Part shown: in pieces, positions 1-13,350 of the stretch | How positions within the stretch are numbered: the first letter of the stretch is position 1 | Layout of the letters: the number at the start of each line of letters is the position of its first letter | Source of the DNA: Beaufortia kweichowensis | Lineage: Eukaryota; Chordata; Actinopteri; Cypriniformes; Gastromyzontidae | DNA length: 64,000 nt | Direction of reading: 5' to 3' | NCBI GenBank assembly: GCA_019155185.1 | Contig: CM032807.1 | Span: 14,606,200 to 14,670,199 of the forward strand | The notes under the pieces: model-generated | The model's input: only the letters and a program-made list of their open reading frames with translations | Told to the model about the DNA's origin: nothing | Database searches by the model: none | Program-made: the position numbers and the translations under genes

Positions 1-1508
1 GTCCACATCGATGGACAATAATGTGATGTTTATTCTAGGCTTCCAAGCAGTTTTACATTTACGGTACATGTGCAAATCACTCTGACAATAATCCCAACAT
101 TATCATTCTTCTGTATTATTATTGTTATAGTCATGGTGTGGACTCGCTATTCTCTTGAAACTAGAAAACTTGTTATTGTCCTGTTGTCCTATTATAGTTA
201 TTGTCCTTGATGTAAAATAGGATAATAAAGGAGAAAATGCAGGATGGGACTTTAGAAACCACTGTAATTTTTGGTTAGTGATACTCTCTCTTTTTCGAGG
301 GAAAGTACTCAATGTTATACTCTATATATCAAACCGTGAGGCAGACTGCAGTACAGTAGGATAACTAACACCTATTATCATCCTCTCCTATGAATTTGTT
401 CAGGCATTAGTAAAGCGATCCATCTTCCTGTCAGAATCTGTTAGTCTTCTCGGCTGAGAACTGTCATGAAATCAGCCCCCCTGCTTCGCTTCTCCACAGA
501 TTTGACTTGTGAGAACACACCGTTGTGTTGACATACTTTAGGACGGCCATTTTGAAATGCAAATTTAAAATAAACGTATTTTTTGAGGTTACCTGAAGTC
601 TTTTTTCTGAAGTGTAAGTGTTCGTTTGTTTGCTCCGTTCATTAATCATCCGCAATGACACTTACACATTTTTCAGCGTTGGCGTTTCGAAATGATGTTC
701 ACATGAAATTATTTTTCATCAGAATTACTATTGTTTTTTTGTATGTCTCATAAGTCGCTCATGGGCGTTCAGAGAAATATGTGCTGTCTGTAGTTGATTT
801 AAGGAAAACAAATCGTATATTTCCCAATGGACTTTTCTACAATAATAAATAATAAACCCATACTAATGTGACCATTTTAGCCCGTCTGTCTGTTGTAGTC
901 CGTGACGGACTGATGTATGAAGATTAGCCCTTGCGAGTTTAAACTCAATAATAGCGAATCCCATTTGGCCCGTCCTGATGCAAAATAAAAGAGGTATTCC
1001 CAAACGGCCCGGGCAACATTTGACAGGAAAATGAGTTTGTGCTTCTGAATAAATGTGATATGTTTCTCAGTGGTCACCTTTGCTGTTTATTGGTGTGAGT
1101 AGCTCATTGGCATGTGTGTGCTGTAGGCTATAAGTGTTCTGGCCCAATCAGAGGGATTGTTGTATTTTGCATGGCAGGCGTTCGTTTCTCTCTCCGGTTT
1201 CTCCGCTCGTCCAATGCCTTTAATGCGGCTCCTGAAAGCCTCTGTTCTCGCCTTGAAATTTCTCATCAGTTCAGCTAAGCACATCTTCAAAGAGAGCGAG
1301 AAAGGATCTGGATGAAAAAGCAAACAGAGAAGGGCTGAAGAATACTACTGGGGTCATAAAAATGCAACATCTAGATTTGCAAATCTTCTCATTTGACAGA
1401 CATTACTTTAATGAATGCATGCAAGGTAACAGTACTGTCAGGACCCAGCAGACTGACACGACTGAGATTTCATTAAAGTGATACAGTATAATAAATACTG
1501 ATATACAG

Positions 1509-1965
1509 AACCGTCAAAAGTTTAGACACAATTGACATGTTTTTCATCCTAAAATCTTTTGTAGACAAAAATGTAATTGTGTCAATGTATTCATTTCTTT
1601 AATTAAAAAACTAAAATTTACTTAAAATGAATATTTTTAATTGATTACTTGGAGCGAATAATAAATAAAAAGCAGTCCAGCATAGATAGAAATTCCTTCA
1701 GTGCTGTTTAGAAAGCTTCTCAGGTTGAGACCTCAAGAAACTGGATGATAAAATTGTACAGTTTTGATTTTAAGAGTATGATTAAGAATATAAGAGTATG
1801 ATTTTACAAATTCTAGATAAAGTGTGACTAATTTTAAAGATGATCAAATATAACACAGTGTTCATTTATTTTGATGCTTTAGTCACAACATAATTCCCAC
1901 AGTTACAATTCTGTAATTTTATGTTTTTGATGAGTTTACTGCTATTCTAAAATGTAGAGAATGTA
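1509..1965. mobile_element. Decayed Tc1/mariner-like non-autonomous element
   Basis: The 5' part contains ccgtcaaaagtttagacac, close to the CCGTTCAAAAGTTTGGACAC ends of fish Tc1-type elements. The interior (cagtgctgtttagaaagcttctcaggttgaga, split over several words) and the 3' part with tttgatgctttagtcacaacataattcc and aatgtagagaatgta resemble the common teleost repeat that ends in AATGTAGAAAAT. No open transposase frame remains and the 3' inverted repeat is not clear. The family name is not certain. Confidence 0.55.
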
Positions 1966-2685
1966 TATAATTATACGCTATATACTTTCATACTTTCAAA
2001 AAAGTATTAAAGTAGTTTCTTCACCCTTCCACAAATTATTCCAATTCTGAACGATTTTCCTTTTTTCAATTTTCTGACCACTTTCATCTCAATGCTCTCC
2101 ATCAATCTGTCAGCTGATTTTAGGAATTCAGTTCATTCTGTTCGTTCAGAAGACACCTGCAATCGATTCTTTCGCACCTCCCATCTGTTTTGCAGAAGGA
2201 AAGCAGGTCGGCCTCTCTGAGGGCATTTGTGAGACCCATTTAGCATTTCCATCTTGTTGATAAGGATTGAAAACAGATAACGGGCAGACCTTTTCCGCCC
2301 AGTTCAATGGCTTACACAGGAGATGAATCGCCTGTCCTCTTAGTGGCTTCTCACGTCTCTCTTTTTGTTTACACCTCCGAGACTCCCTGGAGAGGGATGT
2401 CATTGACTGAGACGGGCAATGACATCTCAAGGAGGAATTGCTGGGATGGAGCCGGATAACTTTAGCTGTGCCCTGAGGTGAAAATACTGTATGCAGTGAA
2501 GGTGATTTACAATTAGCATATTAGCATGACAGCAGTGTTGAGGGATAACTAAAGCGCAGGGATGCTAACTGGATTAGACTTTTTTTAGCTGGATTATTTT
2601 CATAGTAATGTGTTAAAACATTAAAGCACTCTTGAAGTATTTTATTTTAAATTGTTCATCGGTGCTTCATCAACTTTTACTTTTA

Positions 2686-3000
2686 GGGCAATTCCAGTGT
2701 TAATGACGGTCAGTCAAAATAACTTGAAATATAAATTCACGCAGAATGTATTTATTACCAATATATTAAATCATTTAGAAAAATATCAGTCTATACACAG
2801 GTCATCTATTTTAAATAATGGAAATATAAAATAACACACGCTTTTCAGATGCAAGCTATTTTGTAAGATTTCTGTGAATTAAAATAAGCAATAATTCCCA
2901 ACAAATGAAGAAGAGATGACTCTTCAAGAACATAAAAGAGTGATTTCACGTACTCATTTATGAAGAATATGGACTGTTATGGACGTGACAATTTCAGCAC
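2686..3000 (+). mobile_element. Family-A inverted-repeat element, 3'-truncated copy
   Basis: It begins GGGCAATTCCAGTGTTAATG, matching the 5' end of five related stretches in the window, then shares AAATATAAATTC, ATGTATTTATTA, ATATATTAAATCAT, AATAATGGAAATATA and GGACTGTTATGGACGTGAC with them in the same order. The 3' terminal repeat is missing, so this copy is truncated. It has no coding capacity. Confidence 0.6.
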
Positions 3001-4049
3001 TGACTATGAAAAATCTTGCACATCTTACAACATTTTTCAACATCCAAAGCTAAGATGGTGTCGCACGGTGCTGTAGTTTCGCTTCCAGTGTGAACAGACA
3101 AATTGTTTGTCACTGTGAGCATTAGTGTAAGGTCACTTTGAGTTTCCGTTGTGTATGTCATAGACATGCACGTGTTGGCATGTGGGCTACGTTTCATTCA
3201 AAGATCCTCCGTGGTCGTCTTTCGTGTTAGGTGATGCTTGTGTTTATTCTGGACACACACACCAGCCATAAATCATTCACCGAGGGTTGAACAGTGTTAG
3301 AGACCACATCCCCGATGTCTCTCCATGTCCTTCTCCCGCTGATCAGACTTCATGGAAATTCACTTACTTCCACCTGGCAACAAATTCATCATCTCCCTGA
3401 GAGCTCTTGGATAAATAGAGGACGTTCGAGTGCCTCTAGGTGTGTTAAATTGCACATGTTCAGCAATAAGTCATCAAAGCGTATGGACGAAATGAGACTT
3501 CTGAAGATCATACAGAGAGAGCTCAACTCAAAGCTTCATGGACTCAAAGGGGACAATATTACAAGCTTCTCTTAACCAGAGTAATAATTCTTGTTCTTGA
3601 CAGGTCTGGCTGGAAGAATAGATGGTCTTATGAGTGCATTTCTCAAACAAATAGGTTTTCTTTCAATAAGTATAATACCAATCATGATTCTGTGGAGGCA
3701 CATTTTCATTTATGATTTATAGAGTGACACAATTCCTGCATCTCTTAAGCTTTTTCATGTTTTTGGCCCATTGTCGCTTCATTGATGAGAAGAGGGTTTG
3801 GAAATGATGCAAGCCATGCCTGATTTGTGCCATCCACGCAAGCACTGCCGCACAACGTTTTTAAGCATGTACACAAACTTCTAGGTCACAATTTCTGACA
3901 AACTATACAGTTTTTAGGGACACAGTGATGTATTCCCTCTGCCTTACTGACCCGCTGGGCTCAGAACAGCTCATGGTATGAGATACACTGTATCCAAAAA
4001 AAGTTGGTGATGCTTGCTCATGCAAAAAGTCGCTACCATGATGCTATGG

Positions 4050-4140
4050 TGTTGTTTGTAATTTTCAGGGTGTTGCTATGTGGTTGCTAAGGTGCCATGA
4101 GTGTTTTTATTGTGTTGCTATACTGTTGCTAATTCCAATG
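4050..4140. repeat. 'GTTGCTATGTGGTTGCTAAGG' type short repeat
   Basis: The stretch repeats variants of GTGTTGCTATGTGGTTGCTA three times (ggtgttgctatgtggttgct, gtgttgctatactgttgct). Such degenerate 20-bp arrays are common in cyprinid introns. Confidence 0.5.
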
Positions 4141-4351
4141 GCTCACTCTTTCAGTGTAGGTCTGTGATTTGTTTTATTCAATTTTATTGTCAACCAGATA
4201 AAAATTGCAATATTTGCAAAAAAAAAACTTGTAAATTGCAAAAATTGCAATAGTAATAGTAATGCTTGCATTAGAAATAAACACCAGTAATAAAGATTAT
4301 CAATAAAAATAAGTTATGAATAATAATAATAATAGTAGACTAGTTGTTTTG

Positions 4352-4540
4352 GGGCAGTTTTAGCATTATGAATGTGAATTATAAATTCTGTTTATTCAAT
4401 ATATTAAATCATCTGTTTATATTTTACTAAGCCCAAACTGAAAATATCAGTTTATCAAAAAGTTTTTTGTTTTATATAATGGAAAAATACATGTGCTACG
4501 GATGTGACAAAACATACTTTGTAGGATTTCTAGAAGACTT
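4352..4540 (+). mobile_element. Family-A element, 5' half
   Basis: It starts gggcagttttagcattatg and continues with AATGTGAATTATAAATTC, TATATTAAATCATCTG, TTTATATTTTACTAAGCCC, TAATGGAAAAATACATGTG and GGATGTGACAAA. This is the same order as the copies at 22.1 and 36.7 kb. It breaks off after GTAGGATTTCT. Confidence 0.6.
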
Positions 4541-5032
4541 TGTAGGACGGTGCCAGAAGAGTCATGCCCTTATGTCAGATCACAAAGGTCAGTGCGGTGC
4601 TGACAACTTTCTCTTCTGAAGGAAAAAGATAGAGATATCAAAGCGACTTGAGCTGTGCATCATTGTCCTTGTGCTTACTGTAGAGATGCAGGTCCAAGCC
4701 CGAAACCGGTAGCTGTTGTTAAGATTTTATCCTCTCGAGAGCGTCTTCATTGATGTCCGTTTACCATGGCAACTGCAGCATTTCTTTCACTCCATTGGCT
4801 GTTTCCTGAGATACACTATGACAGTTTATGACATACATTAGAGGGGGGTTGTGATGGTGGAAAGAAAAGAAAAACTTTCTTTGGGTCCCAAAATAATTTT
4901 GTAATAACAAAAAATAATGGCAAAATTAATTTGTTTTGAGCAGTGAGCAGGAAAATCAGATAATCCTGCCCCAAATGTATGCCATTAGCTGAGGCAATGT
5001 TGATGCTGGTGTGTTTTTACAACCACAATCCT

Positions 5033-5200
5033 AAACGTTTTGGTTAAAAACAAAAATCAGTTGCTAAGCAAATACATAAAAATCAGCCTTTAAAACTGGT
5101 TTCTTAGCTTAATAGGTACCTCTTTTTGCAATTTTATGTTTCTAACAGATATGGCGACATAAGAGCTGCAATTTGTGACTTTTGCCTCTAAGTGTATGAT
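5033..5200 (+). repeat. Family-C dispersed repeat
   Basis: AACGTTTTGGTTAAAAACAA, TAAGCAAATACATA, GCAATTTTATGTTTCTAACA and GATATGGCGACATA match, in order, the stretch at 33157-33390. It ends in AGCTGCAATTTGTGACTTTT, which resembles the start of the other copy. Class unknown. Confidence 0.45.
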
Positions 5201-8200
5201 GCAATAAATGTCTCAAACTGTGCTATGCTTGTTCATGATGTTCACAAAATATACTGTAATTCAGAGCCATCTAGTCTTTATGTGAGAATATGTTAAGAAT
5301 ATAAATATGTTTTTTTCATTTTTGACTGTCATATGAGGAAGATGAATCACAGTTTATATTACGTGCGGTTCTTTCATCATACATGGTTAAGAAAGGTCAA
5401 GTTGAGCACATTATGTGTGCTTAAGTTGTATACTCTACATTTTAGCAGGTCAGTTTTGTTGTATCATGTAGAGCATTCAGTGTGATCGAGATTATATATT
5501 CATATGGCAAATGACGTTACTTCCTTACACCAACATCCTATACCTGGTTTCCTGAAGCGCACGGTCTGTTCAGCCCTGCAAGGCATCGGAATGCCAAGCA
5601 GGCAGTAGTTTCTCCCTGGAGATGACTGAATTATGAATGAGACTTCACTCGCAGCCATCTTTGGATGGGTTATTCTTTCTAATGGTGCGTCCTCCATCTC
5701 CAAGGGTCTTCTGATGCCCCGCCTTACATTCGTGATATGATGAATGATATGATGTGTGTTTGGGGGGTCTGACTTAAGAAATTTTAAATATTTATCTAAA
5801 GCATTGTGGGCAGCTTTAGTTTTTTTTTTTCTTTCTGTTTTCTTGGGGGAATCTGTCAAGACAAAATTACCTATTTTAGAGGCATTTCGTCAGTCCACTA
5901 GACCTATTATTATTACTGTATTGCAGTTAGGGTTTATTTTTCAGTACAATTTTAAATACCTCTTGTAGTTACTGTACTAAATTATAATAGTTCAGAATTA
6001 ATGATTATATGTATAAGCTTCATTTTTGCAGTGTGTGAATAATATGCGTAAATATCGACAAATTACTGTCCGCCTCAATTTGCATAAAGTTAAGCTCTTC
6101 TCAACTGTGTAGATAACAGAACAGTCGCTGTTAGTGAAGTTTCAATGATTTCACTTTATCGCTGTAAACCGCTGTATGTGTCAACACCCTGTGAGATTTT
6201 TATTTTATTGTTTTTTTGTTTCACCACTAAATATTCTATTGAGAAGAGTAAGATTGACGGCTTTCAGAAGATTGAAGAAGAGCGAAGGGGAATGGAGAGA
6301 GGCTGGAGCTGTGGCTCTGTGCTGCATACATTTCTCAATCACCTCCACCATCATGCAGCCCTCAGAGGATAACTACTGAAAACTGAAATAAAAACAGCAG
6401 CTCTTCTCCTCTCTATCCACCAGCAACAAAGATTGTGTCAGAGCCTGAGTGAGTTTGTGTGAATCTGGCTGGACTTTAAAGAATGTCTTTGTGAACACCT
6501 TCATGTTGCTGCAGATATGGTGCAGGGAAGCAGGCTGCTTTTAATGGCGATTTGACATTTGTTGGGCTGATAGCTGTTCTTGAAATGCTGTAAAATTCTT
6601 GTTCTTTTTCCATCTGGTGGGGGTTAAATTATCATTGTTACCATTCACTTGCTGTCTTCCTCCCCGAGGCAGCATCTTAACTAATGTGGTACCACGCTAA
6701 GCGACTGATTTGGAGCTTTCTATAGTTCAGACACCTTTCTTTTAACTGAAAGGTGGGACTTCCTTTGTGATTTATGCATGTTGTGATTTATCCAATTCGT
6801 TTTTGCAGCATGTCATCCCACTTTTTATAATTTCTCTGCTTTTACCCCTTTGAATTCAAAGCAATTTCACAGCATAGAGACAACACGGTCTGTAGAATTG
6901 GCATTTGTCATGTTGCATTAAATGTCCTTTATTCAATTATTCACATCATACTATAAAAAATGATGAATTAAAACAATTAAACTACACACAAAAACATTTG
7001 CAGTAATGGAGCCTAATGGTTTTATCATTCATATACAGTAAATCCTCAAATGTCTAGAGAGAGCAAACACCAGAAAAAATGATAGTTTTTGATGGAAAAA
7101 ATCAGTATATTGTATTTAGATTGTGTTTTTGCATTTGGGTTTAAAAAGAGAATCAAACAATTTGAACAAATTATTTACCAGCATTTTTCTTTATATGTCT
7201 GTAACATGATTTTTATACAGCATGCATTTGTCCAGTATTGTTTTTTACTGAAAACACTTTAGAAAGATTAATTACTGTTTAATCAAGAGTAAAGAAAAAC
7301 ACGTGTCTCTCTTTACTAAGCCTAAGCTACAGTATCTAAATAGGCATCATGATTCATGAGTATTCTACTGATGTGAAGGCAGACAGCATGACAGCATGAT
7401 TACTTTACCCTCTATGATACCTTTTTTGCCAAAATTTTGGATTCTGGAACATTAATTTCATGTGTAGCGTTCACCTGTCACACATTCACTTGTGTGAACA
7501 GTGAATTGAATGAAAAGAAAGTGGAAAATTAGAAACTAGCGCTGCATGTTATTCTCAAATCTGTGTACACTTTGGCTCATAGCCACATAATTACAAGAAT
7601 AAGAAAGTACAAGAGTGATTACAGATAGGCCGATCAACAGATCTGGTAAACATCCATAAAAAATGTAAAAATTTGCTCGAGGCAATTATGAAAGGCATTT
7701 GAGACTGTATTTTGAATTACTTCTTGTCTTCTTTAAAAGCAAATATGCTTAAAATATTTGCAAATTAAACAATACATTTAATTCAAGATTTATACTTAAA
7801 GTATGTTTGCTTTGCAAAATGTATTCAAATAAATAACTCTGATTTAAATATTAATTCAAAACTACATCTAATATAAAAACTATACCATAGCTTGCCACAT
7901 ATCAGCCTCACAGCTGGTTAGGACAAAAATATAGCTATCTTTTATAATGTTTGTGTATATCCAGAGCATTATTAAAATGGAGATCAAAATAAAACAAGTT
8001 CAGTGTGTGTTCACTCGGTTTTATTTATTATTTTTTAATATTCCTGGTTGTGTGATGAGCTTCACTGAACATGTTTTGTGCGTCTCTTTGTACATGCTGT
8101 ACAAAGCACATAAGACATTGCTTTGAAAGCACATAAAGCTTTACTTTATAGTGTAAAATCCTGGACAGTTCTGCTGTGTTACAGCCCTTTGTGAGACCTC

Positions 8201-8512
8201 CATATCTCTACTGTGATCAAAATCACCTGAAACTTCAGCTCTCACTACTGGTGTTGTGTATGCTGAATCCCAGTTTGAATGTACTGACTGCCTAATGCAA
8301 ACATGTAAATTACTGATGTACAAAGTGTAATCGGTTTTACACTCAGATTGTTGCTTTTAGGATAATAGACAATGCTGGTTTTAGGTTAAAAAAAAAGGCA
8401 ACCTGTGACATCAGTTTTATGTCAGACTGTTACATCTTAGGATAAATCACATATCTGTGGTACTTTATGTCATCAGTCAATGTGATGGTGTGATGTCATC
8501 CCCTTTTTTTTT

Positions 8513-8640
8513 TACTTGATTCTGATTGGCCAGTCAACATTCCAATGTTAGTTATTCTCTGATAACAAATAATAACAGAGGCTCATCTAGGTGCATACAT
8601 GTCTGCATATATAAGTTTTTATTACAGATAATTAAATTAA
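8513..8640 (+). repeat. 'CTTGATTCTGATTGGCCAGTC' repeat, copy 1
   Basis: ACTTGATTCTGATTGGCCAG is followed by TATTCTCTGATAACAAATAA. The same two blocks occur at 19552. Similar sequences are frequent in cyprinid genomes. Confidence 0.5.
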
Positions 8641-11600
8641 ATTGTGAGTTTGAATGTTGTTGTCTTGGATGACGGTCGTGTCTAAAGCCTATAGGAAACT
8701 TTTCCTCGTGGAAAGTATTTGTTACAAATAAGCTAATAAAACATTTCAAATAAATTTTTCATCTCCAATAATATACTAATTTGCCAAAGCAGGTAATAAG
8801 TGGGATCATTTACATCCAGCTGGTTGTTATCTGCTTCTCCTGATCACTTTTTTAGGGTTTATTCTGCGATTAAAAACCTTGCTGGCTGTACATTATCGTT
8901 TAGTGATTAAAACAATGTTACGCAAACAAAGCAAGTCCTAATTTGCAGATATTTCTCCTCTTGAAATGCAGTCCAGCTGGTGCTAACAGACTTTTCCTTG
9001 AACGTTCTGCTGATGTTTGTTGTATATTGTGCATTGATTATATCTTCAATTGCTGTGCTCCTGCTGGTTCCTCATTACACTGTGTTACAGAAACGTTCAC
9101 ACCGCAGGATTACGGCCAAAAAACGTGTCTCTTCCTGAACACCTTTAGATGCGGATTCATCGCAAAGGCAATTACGTTTTCAGCCATTATCAGCATAATC
9201 TTAGTTTTACCTACTGTATGCGACAAGCAAAGAAACAAAAAACAAGCTTTTCCGTGCACACGTTGTTTTTCTTTATTGGCATGTCGAACTGAAACCGTTT
9301 GCCACGCATCACCCTTTATCAGCACGTTTCTGTAATGAAGTTTTGTAATGAAGTTTTCACCAGCCCCGAAATTCCATTAAGGAGACACAAACTGTGGTAC
9401 GTATTGCTCCAGAAGATGCAATTTACCCATAATGAATTCATACATAAAACACCAGACTTTCAAAAGCGTTAAGTATTCATTAAAAGCAGTCCATTTGTGG
9501 CATAATTACAATCTCGCTTCCTTTTAGCCTTTTTCTTAACATCAGCGCTTAAATGCAAAACACTGGCCCTGCGAGTAACTCTCGGTCTACCTGCCAATTC
9601 CGCGGCATTTAAATGGACACGTGCAATCGCTTGATGCGATTAAATTTGGTAAACAGCTTTTTTTCTACGCAGGCATTTGCTAAGCCTACCCGTGCAGGGT
9701 CCATTAAAAACGAGGTGTTGAAAAGATTGAATGGTGTCTCTTGTTACTTAGCAAATCCACTGAGTGGGATAATTGGCTCCCTGGGGTGCGGTGTAGATGC
9801 TGTATTTCATGGCATCCTACAGGAGTCAGAAAGCATGCCATATCAGGACGACTCCCACGAGATTGAGCTCAAATCCGTGCCGATTCTCATGGAGTAGTAC
9901 GTTGAGGAATCCTGCGGTTTCGTTTCCCCCGAGTCGGGATTTTAGTCTGCGCCTCAAGCATGTCATTTATCTAATAAAAAAGAGGGATGACCTAGCACAG
10001 ACACATTAGTTCAGGACAAGCTAAGTTGACCCGGCGCAGGTCTTGTATGTATGCAGTACATACGCTTTCATCTCGCTCCCGTATGTCTTTCTGTCTCCTG
10101 GGGCTCAACCCCATCCGCTTGGCCTGATGTCTCTTCCCCTTAAGGAATATCAAGCAGCTGCGTCCTCGGGCCCAGATGTGCAAATGAGGTGATACGATCT
10201 TAATAACAAACGAATGGTGGAGAAAACACCAACGACCGCAATAAAACTGCTGGTGCACCTGTGTTCCCTCTGTACAGTATCATTTCTTCATCTGTTCCTC
10301 AGTAGCTTCTTAGATTATATTTAGTGTTCTGTTATGAAACTTGGTTAGCTGCCTACAAAGGCAACATTGTAGACATACTCCTGATTCCATCATTTTTCCA
10401 TAACTGTTATTAGTTTTAAGTATCCATCAAATTTGCAAATGCTTATTATATTGTCATGCAATCTTCTATATGAAATAGAAGTTGAGTCTCAGACATTTTT
10501 GTCATATCTCAAGCGTTTCATGTTCTTTGATTTTAATGCATGCATTAGCATATGTTTACGATAGTATATATATTAAAGTAAGGTCAACCATTTACACGGG
10601 CAGGTGACACAAGTACACTACATTAACTTGACTCTACTCCCCCGTCCCTTATATTGTGCACTGTGTGCTATTCACCATATGGGAAATGCTTAATGCATGA
10701 ACAAGTGGTTGATTATTGTATTTTATAATGTAGAGGACGCTTTAGATTCTAGATAGCATTTGATTGAATAGGAAATGTAATGCAAATCTAAAGTGCAGAA
10801 TGATGTCATCAAAATTCTAGCTTCTTTTTATTGGCAGAAGTGGGACTTTTAAATGCTCACGTCTTCTAAATGCAAATTTTCTCGTTGTTTTGAAGCACAG
10901 TAAGGCTAGTGTACTCATTCTAAAAGCCACAAAACATCAATTTTGATTTCATATGGACTTTAAAGTTTTGTGACCTTTAGGATTCTGCTGCATATATACA
11001 CGGGTGTTTCTTCACAGAGCTGTTATTACATTCACAGCAGATTCTTGTGTATTAGATTTTGAAAGATTATGATTGTATAATTCCTCTGCCTCCGGGACCA
11101 GGATGTAACTGATTACATGCATGTCCAGACATTAGTGAAACGGTACGGTATTGAGCGTGGTAATTACCGTTATTCAAAGGAAGTTTCTGAGGTTTAGGTG
11201 CTCGTTTCATCTTTGCGTCGAGTGTGATCTGAAATCGTAATGACAGCACCTCCTGAAGAGACACCGTCCACCTTATTTTCTTTGCCCTTTTACGGTCGCC
11301 GTTTGTCAAATTAAACTTGGAAAAGGTTGTTCGATTTTATTTCTCTGCCTACTTTTGTTCTCTGGTTGCGGGTTCATGTATAATAGATGAGGATTGTGAG
11401 TCTTATGCTTTTTTTGGCAGCTCTTGGAGCTTTTCCCTGGGTAGAGCCCTGTTTAAGAGGCTTGAGGTCCAAGCGTTGATCCCACAGCTCAGCTCAAGGG
11501 CCGGACTCTTCAGCCAAGGTCTAAGAGTCGTCATGAAAATTAGGTCACTGAAATTAACATTAAAAGATATATGCTCATTTAGTTCCCTCAATGGAGGTTT

Positions 11601-12561
11601 AACTTCTATCTCATACCAACTTCCAGTTCATTTTGCATGGAAATAATTAAACATATTCACAGACCGTAAAGAGAAACCGAGAACCGGAACCAGATCTCAA
11701 CTACTGTGGAGTTGTTATGATACAGCAACTCACTACAAATTTCAATACCTCACCAAAACTATCTAACATTTCGTTGAACACATTTTATTTAAAGAGTTTG
11801 TGTCAATATTTTCAAATCACAATAGGACAAATAAGACAGAGGCTTTTAGCTTTTAAGTGTTTCTCAACTGTGTACTGCTACACAATGATTCAAGAAAAAA
11901 ACAACATTCAGTAATAAATGAAGCACAAAGATTTTACAAGCAGTAGAAGAAAGGAAACAAAAGAACAAAGATACTAATTAATTCATTAGTACTTGAAATA
12001 TTTCCAGGGTCTAACAGAACTAACACATATTAATGTTAATCCATTTAGAAACAGAAAAATAACCAGTGGAAAATAAAACTGCATACTTATAGTTTTTAGA
12101 TTATTCACATTGATTTGATGCTGTTGAAGCTGTCTGTAAATTAGCTTTACAGTTTCTGTTTTTCTTTAGTTCTAACCTTTTTATTCACGTTTGGTTGTAG
12201 GAAAGCTTTTTCTCTTTTGTTCGAACAGATCCAATATCTTGACAGACACTCAATGTTTTGTCTGGCCTTTTTGTTCATTTTAAACATAACTGACTGTGTT
12301 TACATGAATGGCTCCAAACGACCAAAAAACGCTTTTGACCATCCTTGCATGTAGTTGCCTTTTCCAGAGTCGCAAACGCTCCAAAACATAAAAACCAGCC
12401 ACCTGTCAATCACACAGAACCTTCAGTTGGCACTCATTACTACTGATTATACTATTGACTTTGACAGCTATTGACGTTGACAAAACAGTAAGAACTGCTT
12501 GTTTCGTTTTAAATCGGTTTGTAGCCAAAAATTTCAATTTCTCTGTTTTTCTTCCCTGTAG

Positions 12562-12743
12562 CTGGAGCAACGTACATCTTTGGAAAAGGTGGAGGACTTA
12601 TCACATACACGTGGCCCAATAACGAAAGACCCAGCACTCGAACCGATAGATTGGCGGTGGGCTTCAGCACCACCATTAAGGAAGGGATTCTGGTCCGTAT
12701 CGACAGCGCCCCCAGACTAGGAGACTACATCATGCTCCATATC
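12562..12743 (+). CDS. nrxn3: nrxn3 exon: N-terminal part of LNS6 domain
   Basis: This is the first exon shared by alpha- and beta-neurexins. It is 182 nt long: two bases complete an Ala codon and 60 full codons follow. The translation begins GATYIFGKGGGLITYTW and continues with DRLAVGFSTT, GILVRIDSAP and GDYIMLHI, which are hallmark strands of the neurexin LNS6 beta-sandwich. The acceptor has a strong pyrimidine tract ending ccctgtag, and the donor is the near-ideal gtaagt. The exon is in phase 0 with the next exon at 34516. The Asp-containing RIDSAP...GD segment lies in the part of LNS6 that contributes to the calcium and partner-binding rim (family knowledge; exact residue numbering not attempted). 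No frameshift or stop is seen. The upstream partner, either an alpha exon or the beta first exon, is not in the window. Confidence 0.95.
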
Positions 12744-13139
12744 GTAAGTCCAATCTCCTCTTTTCCTTTCTTTTACAGTGCTGGGTGTTGCCAACTACCT
12801 CGTGATGTAATACAAGTGTATATCCTCGTACACGTCATACCAATTTTACTGAATACTATTCAATGCTCTTTCAACCAAGTTAAAGTTTATATAACAGTTA
12901 TTGTTCTGTGTAAGTGTGTAAATTATATTTATATTCATGCTTTTTAATGAGAAAGAGTGAAGGCTACAGTACTTACTGGCTTCTTTTATTTTCATAGGTA
13001 GGTTTAAAAGCAATTTTCAATCACAGTAATTGCTTTCAATGGCTAATCTCATTCACTGCAATAATATACTATAGACACACATTAATTTACTCAGTTTTTT
13101 AAAGAATTTTAATGAAATATACATGCTAATAAACTGCTC

Positions 13140-13350
13140 AAGCATGTTTGTGAGCTTCAGCTGGTGCAAACTGGTTTAGTTGATCTCCTACATTTGCCAA
13201 GCTTGTCTTTTATCTTATGTAGTTGCTCTTTCAAATTGGCCAAGCTAATGTGTTTAGCTCAATCTCAAACCCCTTTAAAACCAGCCAATCAGACCAGCCC
13301 AAAGACTGTAAGACCATGTAAGACCGGCAAACTAGCTTAGGAAGGTTCAA
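13140..13350. repeat. Degenerate CAGC/AGACC-type interspersed repeat
   Basis: Words such as CAGCTGGTGCAAACTGG, GGCCAAGCTAAT, ACCAGCCAATCAGACCAGCC and AAGACCGGCAAACTAGC recur in a degraded array with short inverted relations. It is probably an old minisatellite-like repeat. Confidence 0.4.

Larger units (their letters stand above)
1..12561 (+). other. nrxn3: Intron upstream of first LNS6 exon
   Basis: No exon is recognised in this stretch. In particular, no sequence resembling the beta-neurexin first exon (signal peptide followed by the conserved tail that ends in Arg-Gly-Gly-His-Ala) was found in the plus-strand reading frames. The stretch holds decayed repeats, listed separately, at 1509-1965, 2686-3000, 4050-4140, 4352-4540, 5033-5200 and 8513-8640. 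The rest is AT-rich single-copy-looking sequence. A somewhat GC-richer patch without obvious repeats lies at about 9430-10260. The final 30 bases form a good pyrimidine tract and acceptor for the exon at 12562. Confidence 0.75.

Noticed and set aside
5500..5859. 119-codon minus-strand frame with a Lys-rich start (possible LINE ORF1 fragment)
   Set aside because: The Lys run comes from a poly-T tract, and nothing further supports a retrotransposon protein.
8943..9335. 130-codon plus-strand open frame
   Set aside because: Low-complexity mixture rich in Cys/Phe/Ser with no domain and an overlapping open frame on the other strand. Taken as chance.
1..12561. Possible beta-neurexin first exon and promoter
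   Set aside because: No signal-peptide frame ending in the conserved Gly-Gly-His-Ala tail with a phase-1 donor was found. The beta start probably lies upstream of the window.
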